Source: JASUTC01 sp964604305
GTDB taxonomy: Bacteria > Thermotogota > Thermotogae > MWEM01
DNA length: 64,000 nt
Direction of reading: 5' to 3'
NCBI GenBank assembly: GCA_964604305.1
Contig: CAZRYM010000006.1
Coordinates: 3,166-67,165 of the forward strand
Below the pieces are notes generated by a model, which was not told where the DNA came from, did not search any database, and worked only from the letters and a program-made list of their open reading frames with translations. Shown piece after piece: positions 17,140 to 25,977 of this stretch. The stretch's first letter is position 1; the number at the start of each line of letters is the position of its first letter. The translations under genes and the position numbers were made by a program.

Positions 17140-18389
17140 AAGAGATAAAACTGGATGCCCTTGTCATCGGGGGAGGAGCTGCCGGAATGGCGGCTGCTGT
17201 GGAACTGACACGGCAGGGTTGTGATACGATTTTAATCGAACGAGAAGAAAGAACCGGTGGTGTGTTGAATCAGTGTATCCACAACGGCTTTGGATTGCAC
17301 GTCTTTAATGAGGAATTAACCGGTCCCGAATACGCCGATAGATATAAAAATCAAATCTCACAAAACGAGATTACCGTTCATTCTGAGAAATTCGTGTTGA
17401 AGGTTGACCCGGATAAAAAAGAAGTTATAACAGTTGGCACTGAGGGAGTCACTTGTTACAAGCCAACGGCTTTGATTATGACAACCGGTGCCAGAGAAAG
17501 ACCTTTCAGCAATCTAAGAATCCCAGGAACAAGACCTGCCGGGATATACACAGCCGGCGTGGCTCAAAAATTCGTTAATCTCCAGAATTATCTTCCCGGC
17601 AAAGATGCTTATGTGTTAGGTTCAGGTGATATCGGATTAATTATGGCCAGGCGCTTAACCCTTGAAGGGATGAACGTGCTTGGAGTAGCAGAACTCATGC
17701 CGCATTCAGGGGGACTTGCCAGAAATATCGCCCAATGCTTAGACGACTTCGATATTCCCCTTGAACTTTCAACAAGTGTGGTTGGCGTACATGGCAAAGA
17801 AAGGCTTGAGTCAATTACATTGATGAAATTTACCCCTGATACCATGCAACCCATTGAGGGAACAGAAAAAGAGGTCAAATGTGATACCTTAATTCTCTCC
17901 GTGGGATTGTTGCCTCAAAATGAATTGATAGAGGATTTTGTCAAAGTAGATTCCGTTAATAAGGGAGTAATGGTTGATTCTCATCAGCGGACAACCCATC
18001 CGTGGGTATTTGCAGCCGGAAACAACGTAGCTGTTTATGATTTGGTTGATTTTGTCACATTAGAAGGGATAGAAGCTGGTAAAGCAGCAGCTCAGATGAT
18101 AAAGGAAGGTTTTGCCGAATGTAAACAGATTCCTGTTAAGAGGGGTAAAAATGTTGGTGCCCTGACTCCTCTTTTCTGTTGTCTTGATGATAACCCCTTC
18201 AAATTTTATATCCGTCCCACAAAAAACATCGATAAAGGCAGAGTAAAGATAGGACCGGATGTGGTCCAAAAGGTTGAAATCGGTATGAAACCCAGTGAGA
18301 TGGTTGATATAGAGATCAAACCCGAGCACAAGGAAAAGATCAGAGAACTGGGTCTTGACCGGATCACGATAGAGATAGAGGAGGTATGA
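17136..18389 (+). CDS. FAD/NAD(P)-dependent oxidoreductase (second subunit of the trio)
   Basis: A 417-residue flavoprotein of the Pyr_redox_2 class. The first dinucleotide fold is ALVIGGGAAGMAAAVEL, followed by GGVLNQCIHNGFGLH, characteristic of this GlpB-like group, and a second NAD fold DAYVLGSGDIGLIMARRL. It overlaps the preceding gene by four bases (ATGA) and the next by four, so all three are tightly coupled. It likely passes electrons between the dehydrogenase and NAD or another carrier. The exact acceptor is unknown. Confidence 0.88.
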   Translation: MKEIKLDALVIGGGAAGMAAAVELTRQGCDTILIEREERTGGVLNQCIHNGFGLHVFNEELTGPEYADRYKNQISQNEITVHSEKFVLKVDPDKKEVITVGTEGVTCYKPTALIMTTGARERPFSNLRIPGTRPAGIYTAGVAQKFVNLQNYLPGKDAYVLGSGDIGLIMARRLTLEGMNVLGVAELMPHSGGLARNIAQCLDDFDIPLELSTSVVGVHGKERLESITLMKFTPDTMQPIEGTEKEVKCDTLILSVGLLPQNELIEDFVKVDSVNKGVMVDSHQRTTHPWVFAAGNNVAVYDLVDFVTLEGIEAGKAAAQMIKEGFAECKQIPVKRGKNVGALTPLFCCLDDNPFKFYIRPTKNIDKGRVKIGPDVVQKVEIGMKPSEMVDIEIKPEHKEKIRELGLDRITIEIEEV

Positions 18390-18757
18390 TGATGGAGAAA
18401 AGAAAGATAACCTGTATCTCCTGTCCTCTTGGATGTGAGATAGAAGCAGAGATAAACGGTGACGAGATTAATATAAAGGGAAACCGATGCCCAAGGGGAA
18501 AAGAATATGCCATCAATGAGATCAAAGACCCAAGAAGAGTTGTCACCTCTAATGTAAAAGTAACAGGAGGTGAATTCCCCCTTGCCAGCGTTAAAACTAC
18601 GGGAGCTATACCGAAAGGGAAAATTTTTACACTGATAGAAAAACTCCGTGAGGTGGAATTGGAAGCTCCTGTCACAATCGGACAGGTGGTCTATAGAAAT
18701 CTTTTCGATACGGGTTTTGACGTGGTAGTGACGCGGCCGGTTGAAAAGTCATTTTAG
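18386..18757 (+). CDS. DUF1667 cysteine-rich protein of the glycerol-3-phosphate trio
   Basis: A 123-residue DUF1667 protein. The N-terminal half has ITCISCPLGCEIE and GNRCPRGKEYA, four cysteines that could bind an iron-sulfur cluster; the rest is a small alpha/beta domain. It always travels with the two flavoproteins upstream and shares a four-base overlap with the second. Its biochemical role is not established. ATG codons at 18386, 18389 and 18392 are in frame and equally plausible. Confidence 0.88.
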   Translation: MMMEKRKITCISCPLGCEIEAEINGDEINIKGNRCPRGKEYAINEIKDPRRVVTSNVKVTGGEFPLASVKTTGAIPKGKIFTLIEKLREVELEAPVTIGQVVYRNLFDTGFDVVVTRPVEKSF

Positions 18758-18782
18758 TTTTTTTTATAAATAGATGATTACT

Positions 18783-18816
18783 GAAAACGGGGAGACTTAT
18801 CAGTCTCCCCGTTTTC
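18783..18816 (+). terminator. Terminator after the glycerol-3-phosphate trio
   Basis: GAAAACGGGGAGACT and AGTCTCCCCGTTTTC form a perfect 15-bp stem with loop TATC. The T run is short and partly within the stem, but the position 26 bases after the DUF1667 stop fits a transcript end. Confidence 0.85.
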
Positions 18817-18849
18817 CTATGTAAAATCACCGGCTTTTCGCAGAAATAG

Positions 18850-18970
18850 TGGTATAATTCACTATCTTTCATGACTAAAGAATTAGTAAAGAGGTTTATG
18901 ACTCCTGCCAAAGAAACAAAGTGCGATTTTTCAAGATAGCGGATAGAAAATGGCCTTTTTTCTGTATAAT
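18850..18970 (+). promoter_or_regulatory. Two possible tandem promoters upstream of the second phosphohexomutase
   Basis: TGGTATAAT at 18850-18858 is an extended -10, and CTGTATAAT at 18962-18970 gives a second -10 nearer the gene. The first is centred in ATAGTG/CACTAT, a 6-bp inverted repeat. The 260-base gap between the trio and the next gene holds these two sites and the terminator at 18783, and I see no structured RNA in it. A 13-codon ATG frame at 18898-18939 is possible but unsupported. Confidence 0.5.
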
Positions 18971-19021
18971 CATAATATGAAAAAACGACAATCAAAACAA
19001 AGATGATAAGGAGGGTTTCCA

Positions 19022-20719
19022 ATGCCTGATTACAGAGAGAAATACCAGGAATGGCTTGAAAACGATTTTTTTGATGAACAGACAACGAAGGAACTGGAAG
19101 CAATCAAGGGGAATGAAGACGAGATCAAAGACAGGTTTTATTCTGAGCTGAATTTTGGGACAGCGGGTTTGCGGGGAAAGGTGGGTGCCGGAACCAATCG
19201 TATGAACAAATACATTGTTATGAGGGCAACCCAGGGCCTGGCTGAAGTGATCTGTGAACATGGAAAAGAGGCTATGCAACGTGGGGTTGCTATTGCTTAC
19301 GACAACAGGCATTTTTCAGATCTTTTTGCTAAGACAGCAGCCCTTGTTTTAGCACAAAATGGGATCAAGTCGTATCTCTTCGATTCACTCAGGCCAACAC
19401 CAGAGCTGTCTTTTGCAGTAAGGCATCTGAATTGTATCTCCGGTATCGTTGTCACTGCCAGTCACAACCCGAAGGATTACAACGGTTACAAGGTGTATTG
19501 GGAAGAGGGTTCACAGATTCTTGATAACATCGCCATCCCGATACAGGAAAAGATAAAGGCCATCAATAACTTTTCTGAAATTGGAATCATGGAGGAAAGA
19601 AAGGCCATCAGTAACCAATTGCTTATTTATATCGGAAAAGGGGTGGACGACGAGTATATATCAAGGGTGAAAGCTCTGTCATTGCGAGATGAAGAGATCA
19701 ATAAGGATATCAGAATTGTCTACACACCGTTAAATGGAACGGGTAATATTCCCGTCAGGAGGATTTTAAAGGAGAGGGGATTCCAAAATGTTCATGTTGT
19801 ACCTGAGCAAGAAGAACCAAATCCCAATTTCCCCACGGTGGACTATCCTAATCCGGAAGATACCAAGGCATTTGAATATGCCATTAATATGGGAAATGAG
19901 GTTAATGCGGATATTCTAATAGCTACTGATCCCGATTGCGATCGATTGGCTGTTATGGTATTTGATGGAAAAGAATATGTTGCGTTAAATGGTAATCAAA
20001 CCGGAGCTGTGCTCATCAAGTATATATTAAAAGCGCTGGATGAAAAAGGAAAGATTCCTGAAAAAGGTGTGATTGTGAAATCCATTGTTACCGGTGATTT
20101 GGGGGAGAAGATTGCCAAACAATATGGTGTTCATACTATTGAAGCCTTGACAGGTTTTAAAAACATTTGCGGTAAGGAAAACGAATTTGAAAAAACCGGT
20201 GAATACGATTTTATATTTGGTTACGAGGAAAGTATCGGATATGTATACGGGACGTTTGTTCGCGATAAGGACGCTGTTATTTCAGCTATGCTCCTTGCTG
20301 AGGCTGCCGGTTACTACAAGACAAAAGGTAAAAGTCTTTTAGATGTTCTTGAAGATATATACCTGGAAGTCGGTTATACTTCAGAAGGACCATTCTCTCT
20401 TGTACTTGAGGGGATAGAGGGAAAAGAAAGGATAAAAAGGATGATGGTTTATGTCAGAGAGAATCCCCCAAAAGCTGTTGCCGGTAAAAAGGTAGTGGAT
20501 GTGATTGACTTTTTAACTCAGGATAAGATTGATGTGGGAAAAACCAACGCCTTGAAATATACATTGGATGATGGCTCTTGGTTTGCAGTGAGACCATCGG
20601 GGACTGAACCCAAGATCAAGGTTTACGTATATACAAACGGTGCTACCAAAGCAGAATCGGATAAAAAGGCTGAGGCCATACAAGCGAACATCAGAAGTAT
20701 CTTGGACAAGGTGAATTAG
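19022..20719 (+). CDS. Phosphoglucomutase/phosphomannomutase family protein (second copy)
   Basis: A 565-residue alpha-D-phosphohexomutase, paralogous to the protein at 4433. Catalytic Ser147 lies in TASHNPKDYNGYKVYW, the metal loop is DPDCDR at 303-308, and the phosphate loop is RPSGTEPKIKVY near the C-terminus. This copy reads closer to the classical PgcA form (LNFGTAGLRGKVGAGTNRMN). AAGGAGGG precedes the ATG. Presence of two copies suggests divided substrate roles, for example glucose 1-phosphate for glycogen and mannose or another hexose phosphate for glycans, but this is inference. Confidence 0.93.
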   Translation: MPDYREKYQEWLENDFFDEQTTKELEAIKGNEDEIKDRFYSELNFGTAGLRGKVGAGTNRMNKYIVMRATQGLAEVICEHGKEAMQRGVAIAYDNRHFSDLFAKTAALVLAQNGIKSYLFDSLRPTPELSFAVRHLNCISGIVVTASHNPKDYNGYKVYWEEGSQILDNIAIPIQEKIKAINNFSEIGIMEERKAISNQLLIYIGKGVDDEYISRVKALSLRDEEINKDIRIVYTPLNGTGNIPVRRILKERGFQNVHVVPEQEEPNPNFPTVDYPNPEDTKAFEYAINMGNEVNADILIATDPDCDRLAVMVFDGKEYVALNGNQTGAVLIKYILKALDEKGKIPEKGVIVKSIVTGDLGEKIAKQYGVHTIEALTGFKNICGKENEFEKTGEYDFIFGYEESIGYVYGTFVRDKDAVISAMLLAEAAGYYKTKGKSLLDVLEDIYLEVGYTSEGPFSLVLEGIEGKERIKRMMVYVRENPPKAVAGKKVVDVIDFLTQDKIDVGKTNALKYTLDDGSWFAVRPSGTEPKIKVYVYTNGATKAESDKKAEAIQANIRSILDKVN

Positions 20720-20755
20720 CTTTTAACAACGATCATGTATTTGGGAGGATGCATT

Positions 20756-21439
20756 ATGAAAATTGACTTTGAGCAGCGTGATGAGAAAATTCTTTTTAAA
20801 GTATCTGATTTTGATCCAAAGTTTGATACTGTTTTGCAAAAAAGTTTTTACTTGCGTGAGGGGGATTGTTACTATAAGGACTTTCCACCTGATTATCGTT
20901 ATATGGAGCAGGTAAAGCGGTATTATCAAGATAATCTTGAGAAAATGCTGATGCAACAAGGATATTTTGCCGAAGTTCCCTGGGAAAAAGGACTTGAAGC
21001 CTTCATCCTGGGCGTTGAAGGGAATGGAATCGATTGGTGGTTAACGGGAAGTTGTGCCGCTTGTGTCAGGGGAATATCATTTAACCCTCATGATATTGAT
21101 ATCATGGTCAACCCCAGAGATGTTGAAAAGGTAGCCGATATCTTTTCCGATTACATCATTGAACCCATTGTGGATTCAGGAGGTTGGGTGATTAAAACCA
21201 TGGGGGTGTTATTTTTGGAAGTTGCCATCGATATCGCTTCCGGCCCGGATCCTTGCCTGGACGAACCAATAGCGGTTGATTGTGGTCCTTATGCTGAAAA
21301 ACACCTGGAAGAGATTGTTTGGAGAGGTCATTCTATAAAGATCCCTCAGGTTGAATTGCAACTGAATGTCAACCGAAAACGAAAGCGTTTTGAACGTGCG
21401 AAATTGATTGAACGCTATATTAAAGGAAAACAGAAATAA
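20756..21439 (+). CDS. Nucleotidyltransferase-like protein
   Basis: A 227-residue protein. The segment WLTGSCAACVRGISFNPHDI followed by DIM carries the GS motif and a DID pair typical of the minimal nucleotidyltransferase fold. The N-terminal 80 residues are charged and helix-rich (YRYMEQVKRYYQDNLEKMLM). Start is ATG at 20756 behind GGGAGG; the upstream TTG at 20735 is less likely. It stands alone between a phosphohexomutase and a bidirectional terminator, with no paired HEPN or antitoxin gene. The target (nucleotide, tRNA, antibiotic or protein) is unknown. Confidence 0.7.
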   Translation: MKIDFEQRDEKILFKVSDFDPKFDTVLQKSFYLREGDCYYKDFPPDYRYMEQVKRYYQDNLEKMLMQQGYFAEVPWEKGLEAFILGVEGNGIDWWLTGSCAACVRGISFNPHDIDIMVNPRDVEKVADIFSDYIIEPIVDSGGWVIKTMGVLFLEVAIDIASGPDPCLDEPIAVDCGPYAEKHLEEIVWRGHSIKIPQVELQLNVNRKRKRFERAKLIERYIKGKQK

Positions 21440-21466
21440 AAACAGGCCGCAAAGCGGCCTGTTTTT
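21438..21466. terminator. Bidirectional terminator between convergent genes
   Basis: AAAAACAGGCCGC and GCGGCCTGTTTTT form a perfect 13-bp stem with loop AAA, giving a T run on both strands. It separates the plus-strand nucleotidyltransferase gene from the minus-strand leuS, which ends at 21488. Confidence 0.93.
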
Positions 21467-21487
21467 ATTTTGATAAAATTGAATCAT

Positions 21488-23959
21488 TTATAAGGCAACA
21501 ATATTCACAATCTTATTGGGTACAACAATGACTTTCCTGATGGTTTTATCTTTCGTTAAATCCGCTATTCTTTCCCGTTCAAAAGTAGCTTTTTCCGTTT
21601 CTTCTTTGGAAAGGCCTGCTGAAATCATAAATTTATCTCTGATTTTGCCGTTGACTTGCACGACGATTTCCACTTCGTCTACTTTTAAGGCTTCCTTGTC
21701 AACTTCCGGCCATTCCTGTTCCACAATGAGATTGTCATTGCCCAGTTCATGCCAGAGTTCTTCCGCCATGTGTGGAGCAAATGGAGATATCAATATCAGG
21801 AGTTTTTCAAGAACCTCTCTTAGAAGCGGTTTGTTCCATTTGTCCCGTGCAATTTTGGAGGTATAATCATGCAATTCATTAGTCAACTCCATCATGCCGC
21901 TGATGGCGGTGTTGAAATGGAAATCCAGTTCGATGTCTTTGGTGATCTTTTCGATCATTTGATGCAATTTTCTTCTCAAGTCTTTTTCAGGTTTTGCGAA
22001 TATACTACTTTCAGTTGAATCTTCCAAATGCGGAATAATGGTCATGGCGGAGGACCATACTCTTTTAAGAAATCGATATACCCCTTCGATTCCCTTGTCG
22101 TTCCATTCAGTATCTTTTTCCGGTGGCCCCATGAACAGGGTGTACATTCTCAGAGTATCGGCCCCGTAATCGCTAATCATCTTTTCGGGAGATACCACGT
22201 TGCCTTTTGATTTGGACATCTTATGACCGTCTTTATAGATCATCCCTTGGGTAAACAAATTTTTGAAGGGTTCTTCAAAATCCAACATCTCAAGGTCTGA
22301 AAGGACTTTGGTGACAAAACGGGAATAGAGTAGATGAAGGATGGCGTGCTCGACGCCTCCAATGTATTGATTCACAGGCAGCCAGTTGTTCACATCTTCT
22401 GTGGAGAAGGGTTTGTCGTCCATATTGGGATTGATGAATCTCAGATAATACCAGGAGCTGTCCACAAAGGTGTCCATGGTGTCCACTTCCCGTCTGGCCG
22501 GGCCGGAGCATTTTGGACAGGTGGTGTTGAGAAATCTCTCATCTGAGGTTAACGGCGATTTTCCCGACGGATCAAATTTAACATCCAAGGGCAATTTTAC
22601 CGGAAGGTCTTCCTCATTTACCGGTACCATCCCGCATTTTTCACAATAGACGATGGGAATGGGTGCGCCCCAATATCTTTGCCTTGATATGAGCCAGTCA
22701 CGTAGTTTATATTGAGTTGATCCCTCTCCTATTCCTTTTTCCTGTACCCATTCGATGACTTTTGGAAGGGCTTGAGAACTCTTCATTCCTGAAAAGGGAC
22801 CGGAGTTTACCATCACACCGGGCTGTATGTAAGGACCTTTCAGATCCCCGACAAGCAGACTTTCGTCTTCGTCGTCTATCACAACTCTTATGGGGATGTT
22901 ATATTTTTTTGCGAATTCAAAGTCTCGACCGTCATGGGCCGGTACCGCCATGATGGCCCCCGTTCCGTATTCCATAAGGATGTAATTGGCTACGTATATG
23001 GGAATCTTTTCACCATTCACCGGGTTGACGGCATAGGTTCCAAGAAAGACCCCTTCTTTTTCGTATTCTTCGGAAGTCCTCAGAAATCTGTCTTCCTTTG
23101 CGACTTTTTCTTTAAACCGTTTCACTTCACCCACTTTTTCCGGGGCTGTCAAATCTTCCAAAAGCGGAGATTCTGGGGCCAATGCCATAAAGGTGACGCC
23201 CCAAAGAGTATCCGGTCTTGTTGTGTAGACATCTATTTTCAAATCCTTACCCTCTATTTCAAAACCCACCTGGGCCCCTTTACTTTTACCGATCCAGTTT
23301 CTTTGCATGGTCTTGACATGTTCAGGCCATTCGCTTAGTTTATCGATATCAGCAAGTAATCGTTCGGCGTAGTCCGTTATTTTAAAGAACCATTGTTCCA
23401 GTTGTTTGAGTTCAACTTGTGTGCTACATCTTTCGCAGTTACCGTCCACAACCTGTTCATTGGCCAAAACGGTGTTGCATTTGGGACACCAGTTGACAGC
23501 CGCTTCTTTTTTATAAGCCAATCCTTTTTCGTAGAATTTCAAAAAGAGGTATTGTGTCCATTTATAATACTCTTCAGAGCAGGTTTGAAGCTTTCTGGAC
23601 CAGTCATAACTGATGGAAAGCATCTTAAGCTGCTTGATGATAATGTCAATATTTTTATGTGTCCATTTTTCCGGAGGCACGCTCTTTTCGATAGCCGCAT
23701 TTTCAGCCGGTAATCCAAATGCATCGAATCCCATGGGATGCAACACGTTGAATCCTTTCAATCGCTTATACCTTGCCACAACATCACCAATAACGTAGTT
23801 CTTAACATGCCCCACGTGCAAAGTACCCGAAGGATAAGGGAACATCACCAACGCGTAATAGTTGGGTTTATCAGATTCGTTGTCGCATTTGTAAATATCT
23901 TGTTTTTCCCAGACCTCTTGCCATTTTTTCTCAAAGTCTGCCGGAATAAAATCTTTCAT
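21488..23959 (-). CDS. leuS: Leucyl-tRNA synthetase
   Basis: A class I synthetase of 823 residues charging tRNA-Leu. The HIGH motif appears as HVGH at 48-51 within YPSGTLHVGHVKNY, and KMSKS is at 580-584. The editing CP1 domain lies between, and WCPKCNTVLANEQV with CERC gives a zinc-type insertion. GGAGGTG stands nine bases before ATG 23959; the frame is open to 24028 but those extra 23 residues cross the promoter and are not supported. It has its own promoter divergent from trpS. Confidence 0.97.
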   Translation of the reverse strand: MKDFIPADFEKKWQEVWEKQDIYKCDNESDKPNYYALVMFPYPSGTLHVGHVKNYVIGDVVARYKRLKGFNVLHPMGFDAFGLPAENAAIEKSVPPEKWTHKNIDIIIKQLKMLSISYDWSRKLQTCSEEYYKWTQYLFLKFYEKGLAYKKEAAVNWCPKCNTVLANEQVVDGNCERCSTQVELKQLEQWFFKITDYAERLLADIDKLSEWPEHVKTMQRNWIGKSKGAQVGFEIEGKDLKIDVYTTRPDTLWGVTFMALAPESPLLEDLTAPEKVGEVKRFKEKVAKEDRFLRTSEEYEKEGVFLGTYAVNPVNGEKIPIYVANYILMEYGTGAIMAVPAHDGRDFEFAKKYNIPIRVVIDDEDESLLVGDLKGPYIQPGVMVNSGPFSGMKSSQALPKVIEWVQEKGIGEGSTQYKLRDWLISRQRYWGAPIPIVYCEKCGMVPVNEEDLPVKLPLDVKFDPSGKSPLTSDERFLNTTCPKCSGPARREVDTMDTFVDSSWYYLRFINPNMDDKPFSTEDVNNWLPVNQYIGGVEHAILHLLYSRFVTKVLSDLEMLDFEEPFKNLFTQGMIYKDGHKMSKSKGNVVSPEKMISDYGADTLRMYTLFMGPPEKDTEWNDKGIEGVYRFLKRVWSSAMTIIPHLEDSTESSIFAKPEKDLRRKLHQMIEKITKDIELDFHFNTAISGMMELTNELHDYTSKIARDKWNKPLLREVLEKLLILISPFAPHMAEELWHELGNDNLIVEQEWPEVDKEALKVDEVEIVVQVNGKIRDKFMISAGLSKEETEKATFERERIADLTKDKTIRKVIVVPNKIVNIVAL

Positions 23960-24016
23960 GATAATGCACCTCCGACCATAGTCTTTTATGTGTTTCATTA
24001 GATAAAACACAGGGGG

Positions 24017-24053
24017 ATTATACCACAAGAAGGGGGGCTTTTTGTGGTAAAAT
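24017..24053. promoter_or_regulatory. Divergent promoters of leuS and trpS in an inverted repeat
   Basis: On the minus strand TGGTATAAT (24025-24017) drives leuS; on the plus strand TGGTAAAAT (24045-24053) drives trpS. The two lie in TACCACAA (24021-24028) and TTGTGGTA (24042-24049), a perfect 8-bp inverted repeat, so the two promoters face apart from a common palindrome. Confidence 0.65.
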
Positions 24054-24101
24054 GGTGTAGATAGACTAATAAAACAAAAGACAATCTTGGGGGTGTTTCA
24101 T

Positions 24102-25094
24102 TTGAGAATAGTGAGTGGTAGCCGACCTACAGGAAAGCTTCACATAGGACATTATGTGGGGATCTTGGAGAATTGGGTTGATTTACAAAACCAGGGATTT
24201 GAAACTTTTTATTTCGTTGCCGATTGGCATGCCTTGACAACGGGATACGATGAAACTAAGAATCTTGCAGAGAATTCAAAGGACTTGATCAGAATGTTTA
24301 TGGCATCAGGACTCGATCCGGAGAAATCAGTGTTGTTCATTCAGTCCGCCATCAAAGAGCATGCCGAGTTACAATTGTTGTTTTCAATGTTGACTTCTGT
24401 TTCCAGGCTTGAGAGAGTGCCTACCTACAAAGAGCAAAAACAACAGATGGAGGGAAATCAGGCTCTGGCGAATGCAGGCTTTTTAACCTACCCGGTGTTG
24501 CAGGCTGCCGATATACTTATTTATAAAGGCGAAGCAGTGCCGGTAGGAGAAGACCAGTTGAGCCATGTGGAATTGACAAGAGAGGTTGCCAGGAAATTTA
24601 ATTATACTTATGATTGTGAGGTTTTTCCCGAGCCGGAATCAAAACTTTCGCATACACCAAAGCTACCGGGAACCGATGGCAGAAAGATGTCAAAAAGTTA
24701 CGGTAATATCATTAATATAGAGTCAACACCTCAGGAGTTAAAGAATGCAATTATGCCCATGATTACAGATCCTGCCAGGAAGAGAAAGACCGATCCCGGC
24801 AATCCAAATGTCTGCCCGGTTTGGTCATATCACAAGGCATTTGGGATTACTGAAGAAGATAAGAAATGGGTTTTTGAAGGTTGTACGAAAGCTGAAATAG
24901 GGTGTGTTCAATGTAAAAAGCTGTTGTTGAAAAATATGGAAAAGGCTTTAACGCCTGTTTGGGATAAGCTTTCAGAGATTGATGCAAGAGAAGGTTATGT
25001 AAATGATGTTATTTATAGCGGCAACAAAAGAGCGAAACAAATTGCTATAAGTACGATGCATGAAGTCAGAAATGCCATGAACCTGTTATTTTAG
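24102..25094 (+). CDS. trpS: Tryptophanyl-tRNA synthetase
   Basis: A class I synthetase of 330 residues. The N-terminal SGSRPTGKLHIGHYVG holds the HIGH motif, and GRKMSKSYGN is the KMSKS loop. The region KLPGTDGRKMS is typical of bacterial TrpRS. I place the start at TTG 24102, six bases after GGGGGTG; the frame runs back to 24087. Length matches the family. It is followed by scpA after 45-75 bases, depending on the scpA start. Confidence 0.97.
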   Translation: MRIVSGSRPTGKLHIGHYVGILENWVDLQNQGFETFYFVADWHALTTGYDETKNLAENSKDLIRMFMASGLDPEKSVLFIQSAIKEHAELQLLFSMLTSVSRLERVPTYKEQKQQMEGNQALANAGFLTYPVLQAADILIYKGEAVPVGEDQLSHVELTREVARKFNYTYDCEVFPEPESKLSHTPKLPGTDGRKMSKSYGNIINIESTPQELKNAIMPMITDPARKRKTDPGNPNVCPVWSYHKAFGITEEDKKWVFEGCTKAEIGCVQCKKLLLKNMEKALTPVWDKLSEIDAREGYVNDVIYSGNKRAKQIAISTMHEVRNAMNLLF

Positions 25095-25160
25095 AAAATG
25101 GTTTTGACGGGTGGTTAAAGTCTGTCATGAACGTAATAATTGAGATGGAAAAGATGGGAG

Positions 25161-25865
25161 GTGCTAAGAATATCACAGGAGCTAACCTTTACCCTGCCTG
25201 AATTTGAAGGGTCTTTGGATCTTCTTCTTTTCCTGGTTAAAAAAGAAGAGAAGGATATACGTGATATACAAATTTCAAAGATAGCTGATGAATTTGTTGA
25301 TTATGTCAGGAAAATGCAGCGACTTGACGTAGGTGTTGCTTCGGATTTTATGGTTATGGCATCTACATTGATGGTTTTAAAATCTAAGGCCTTGCTTACA
25401 GATGATGAAGAGGCTCAGCAAGAGGTAAAAGAGGCAAAAGAAAAACTGGTACAACAAATAGAAGAATATGAAAGGGTTAAAAACCTTGTGTCCCTTTTGG
25501 AAGAAAAGCAAAAAAATGCAGACAAGATGTTCAGGGTGAAGGTAAAAAAAGATGGATATACAAGAAAAAGAACGGTGGAAGATCTTCCCGATAAGCTGTT
25601 TTTGGCATTCAAATCGGCTTATGAAGAACTCAAATTAAGAGAAAAAATTTACAAAGTTTCAGGTGAACAATATTCCATTTCGGAACGTATAAAATACCTA
25701 AAGGATCTTTTGATGAATGAAAAACATGTTTCCATCAGAGAACTCTTTAATACTGCAAGGGATAAGATAGATCTTATTGTTTCATTTCTTGCCATTCTAG
25801 AGCTGGTTAAATTGTCATTTGCTGAAATAGACTTTGATGGTGATGTTTCGGTTGTTCTGTTATAG
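25161..25865 (+). CDS. scpA: Segregation and condensation protein A
   Basis: The kleisin subunit of the bacterial SMC-ScpAB condensin. The N-terminal LTFTLPEFEGSLDLLLFLVKK is the family signature that binds SMC, and the C-terminal winged helix ends in LVKLSFAEIDFDGDV. The start is unclear: conventional TTG (25140) and GTG (25161) lie before or within the strong ribosome site GGGAGGTG (25156-25163), while the codon six bases after it is ATA at 25170, exactly where homologues begin. I give the nearest conventional codon as the coordinate. scpB is not adjacent. Confidence 0.92.
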   Translation: MLRISQELTFTLPEFEGSLDLLLFLVKKEEKDIRDIQISKIADEFVDYVRKMQRLDVGVASDFMVMASTLMVLKSKALLTDDEEAQQEVKEAKEKLVQQIEEYERVKNLVSLLEEKQKNADKMFRVKVKKDGYTRKRTVEDLPDKLFLAFKSAYEELKLREKIYKVSGEQYSISERIKYLKDLLMNEKHVSIRELFNTARDKIDLIVSFLAILELVKLSFAEIDFDGDVSVVLL

Positions 25866-25944
25866 TTTTCGTTTTCTAAAAGTACATATATGTGAGTTTA
25901 ACAAGTGTGTTATGCTTTTTATTTTTTCAGTGACATCCTGTTTA

Positions 25945-25953
25945 TGATATAAT
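25945..25953 (+). promoter_or_regulatory. Extended -10 promoter upstream of the DUF2007 gene
   Basis: TGATATAAT lies 24 bases before the ATG of the next gene. The sequence TATGATATAATC matches that at the rpsF and proS promoters of this window. Confidence 0.65.
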
Positions 25954-25977
25954 CAAATAAACATGGGAGGTGGTACC

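Noticed and set aside
18898..18939. 13-codon ATG frame between two promoter candidates
   Set aside because: It has a weak purine stretch upstream, but no codon bias and no terminator to suggest attenuation.
18672..19103. 143-codon minus-strand frame across the terminator and promoters before the second phosphohexomutase
   Set aside because: It crosses a perfect terminator hairpin and two plus-strand promoter candidates and overlaps two real genes; no protein-like features.
22934..23338. 134-codon open frame opposite leuS
   Set aside because: It lies antisense to the catalytic and editing parts of leuS, has low-complexity Phe/Cys-rich sequence and no ribosome site; a shadow of the real gene.
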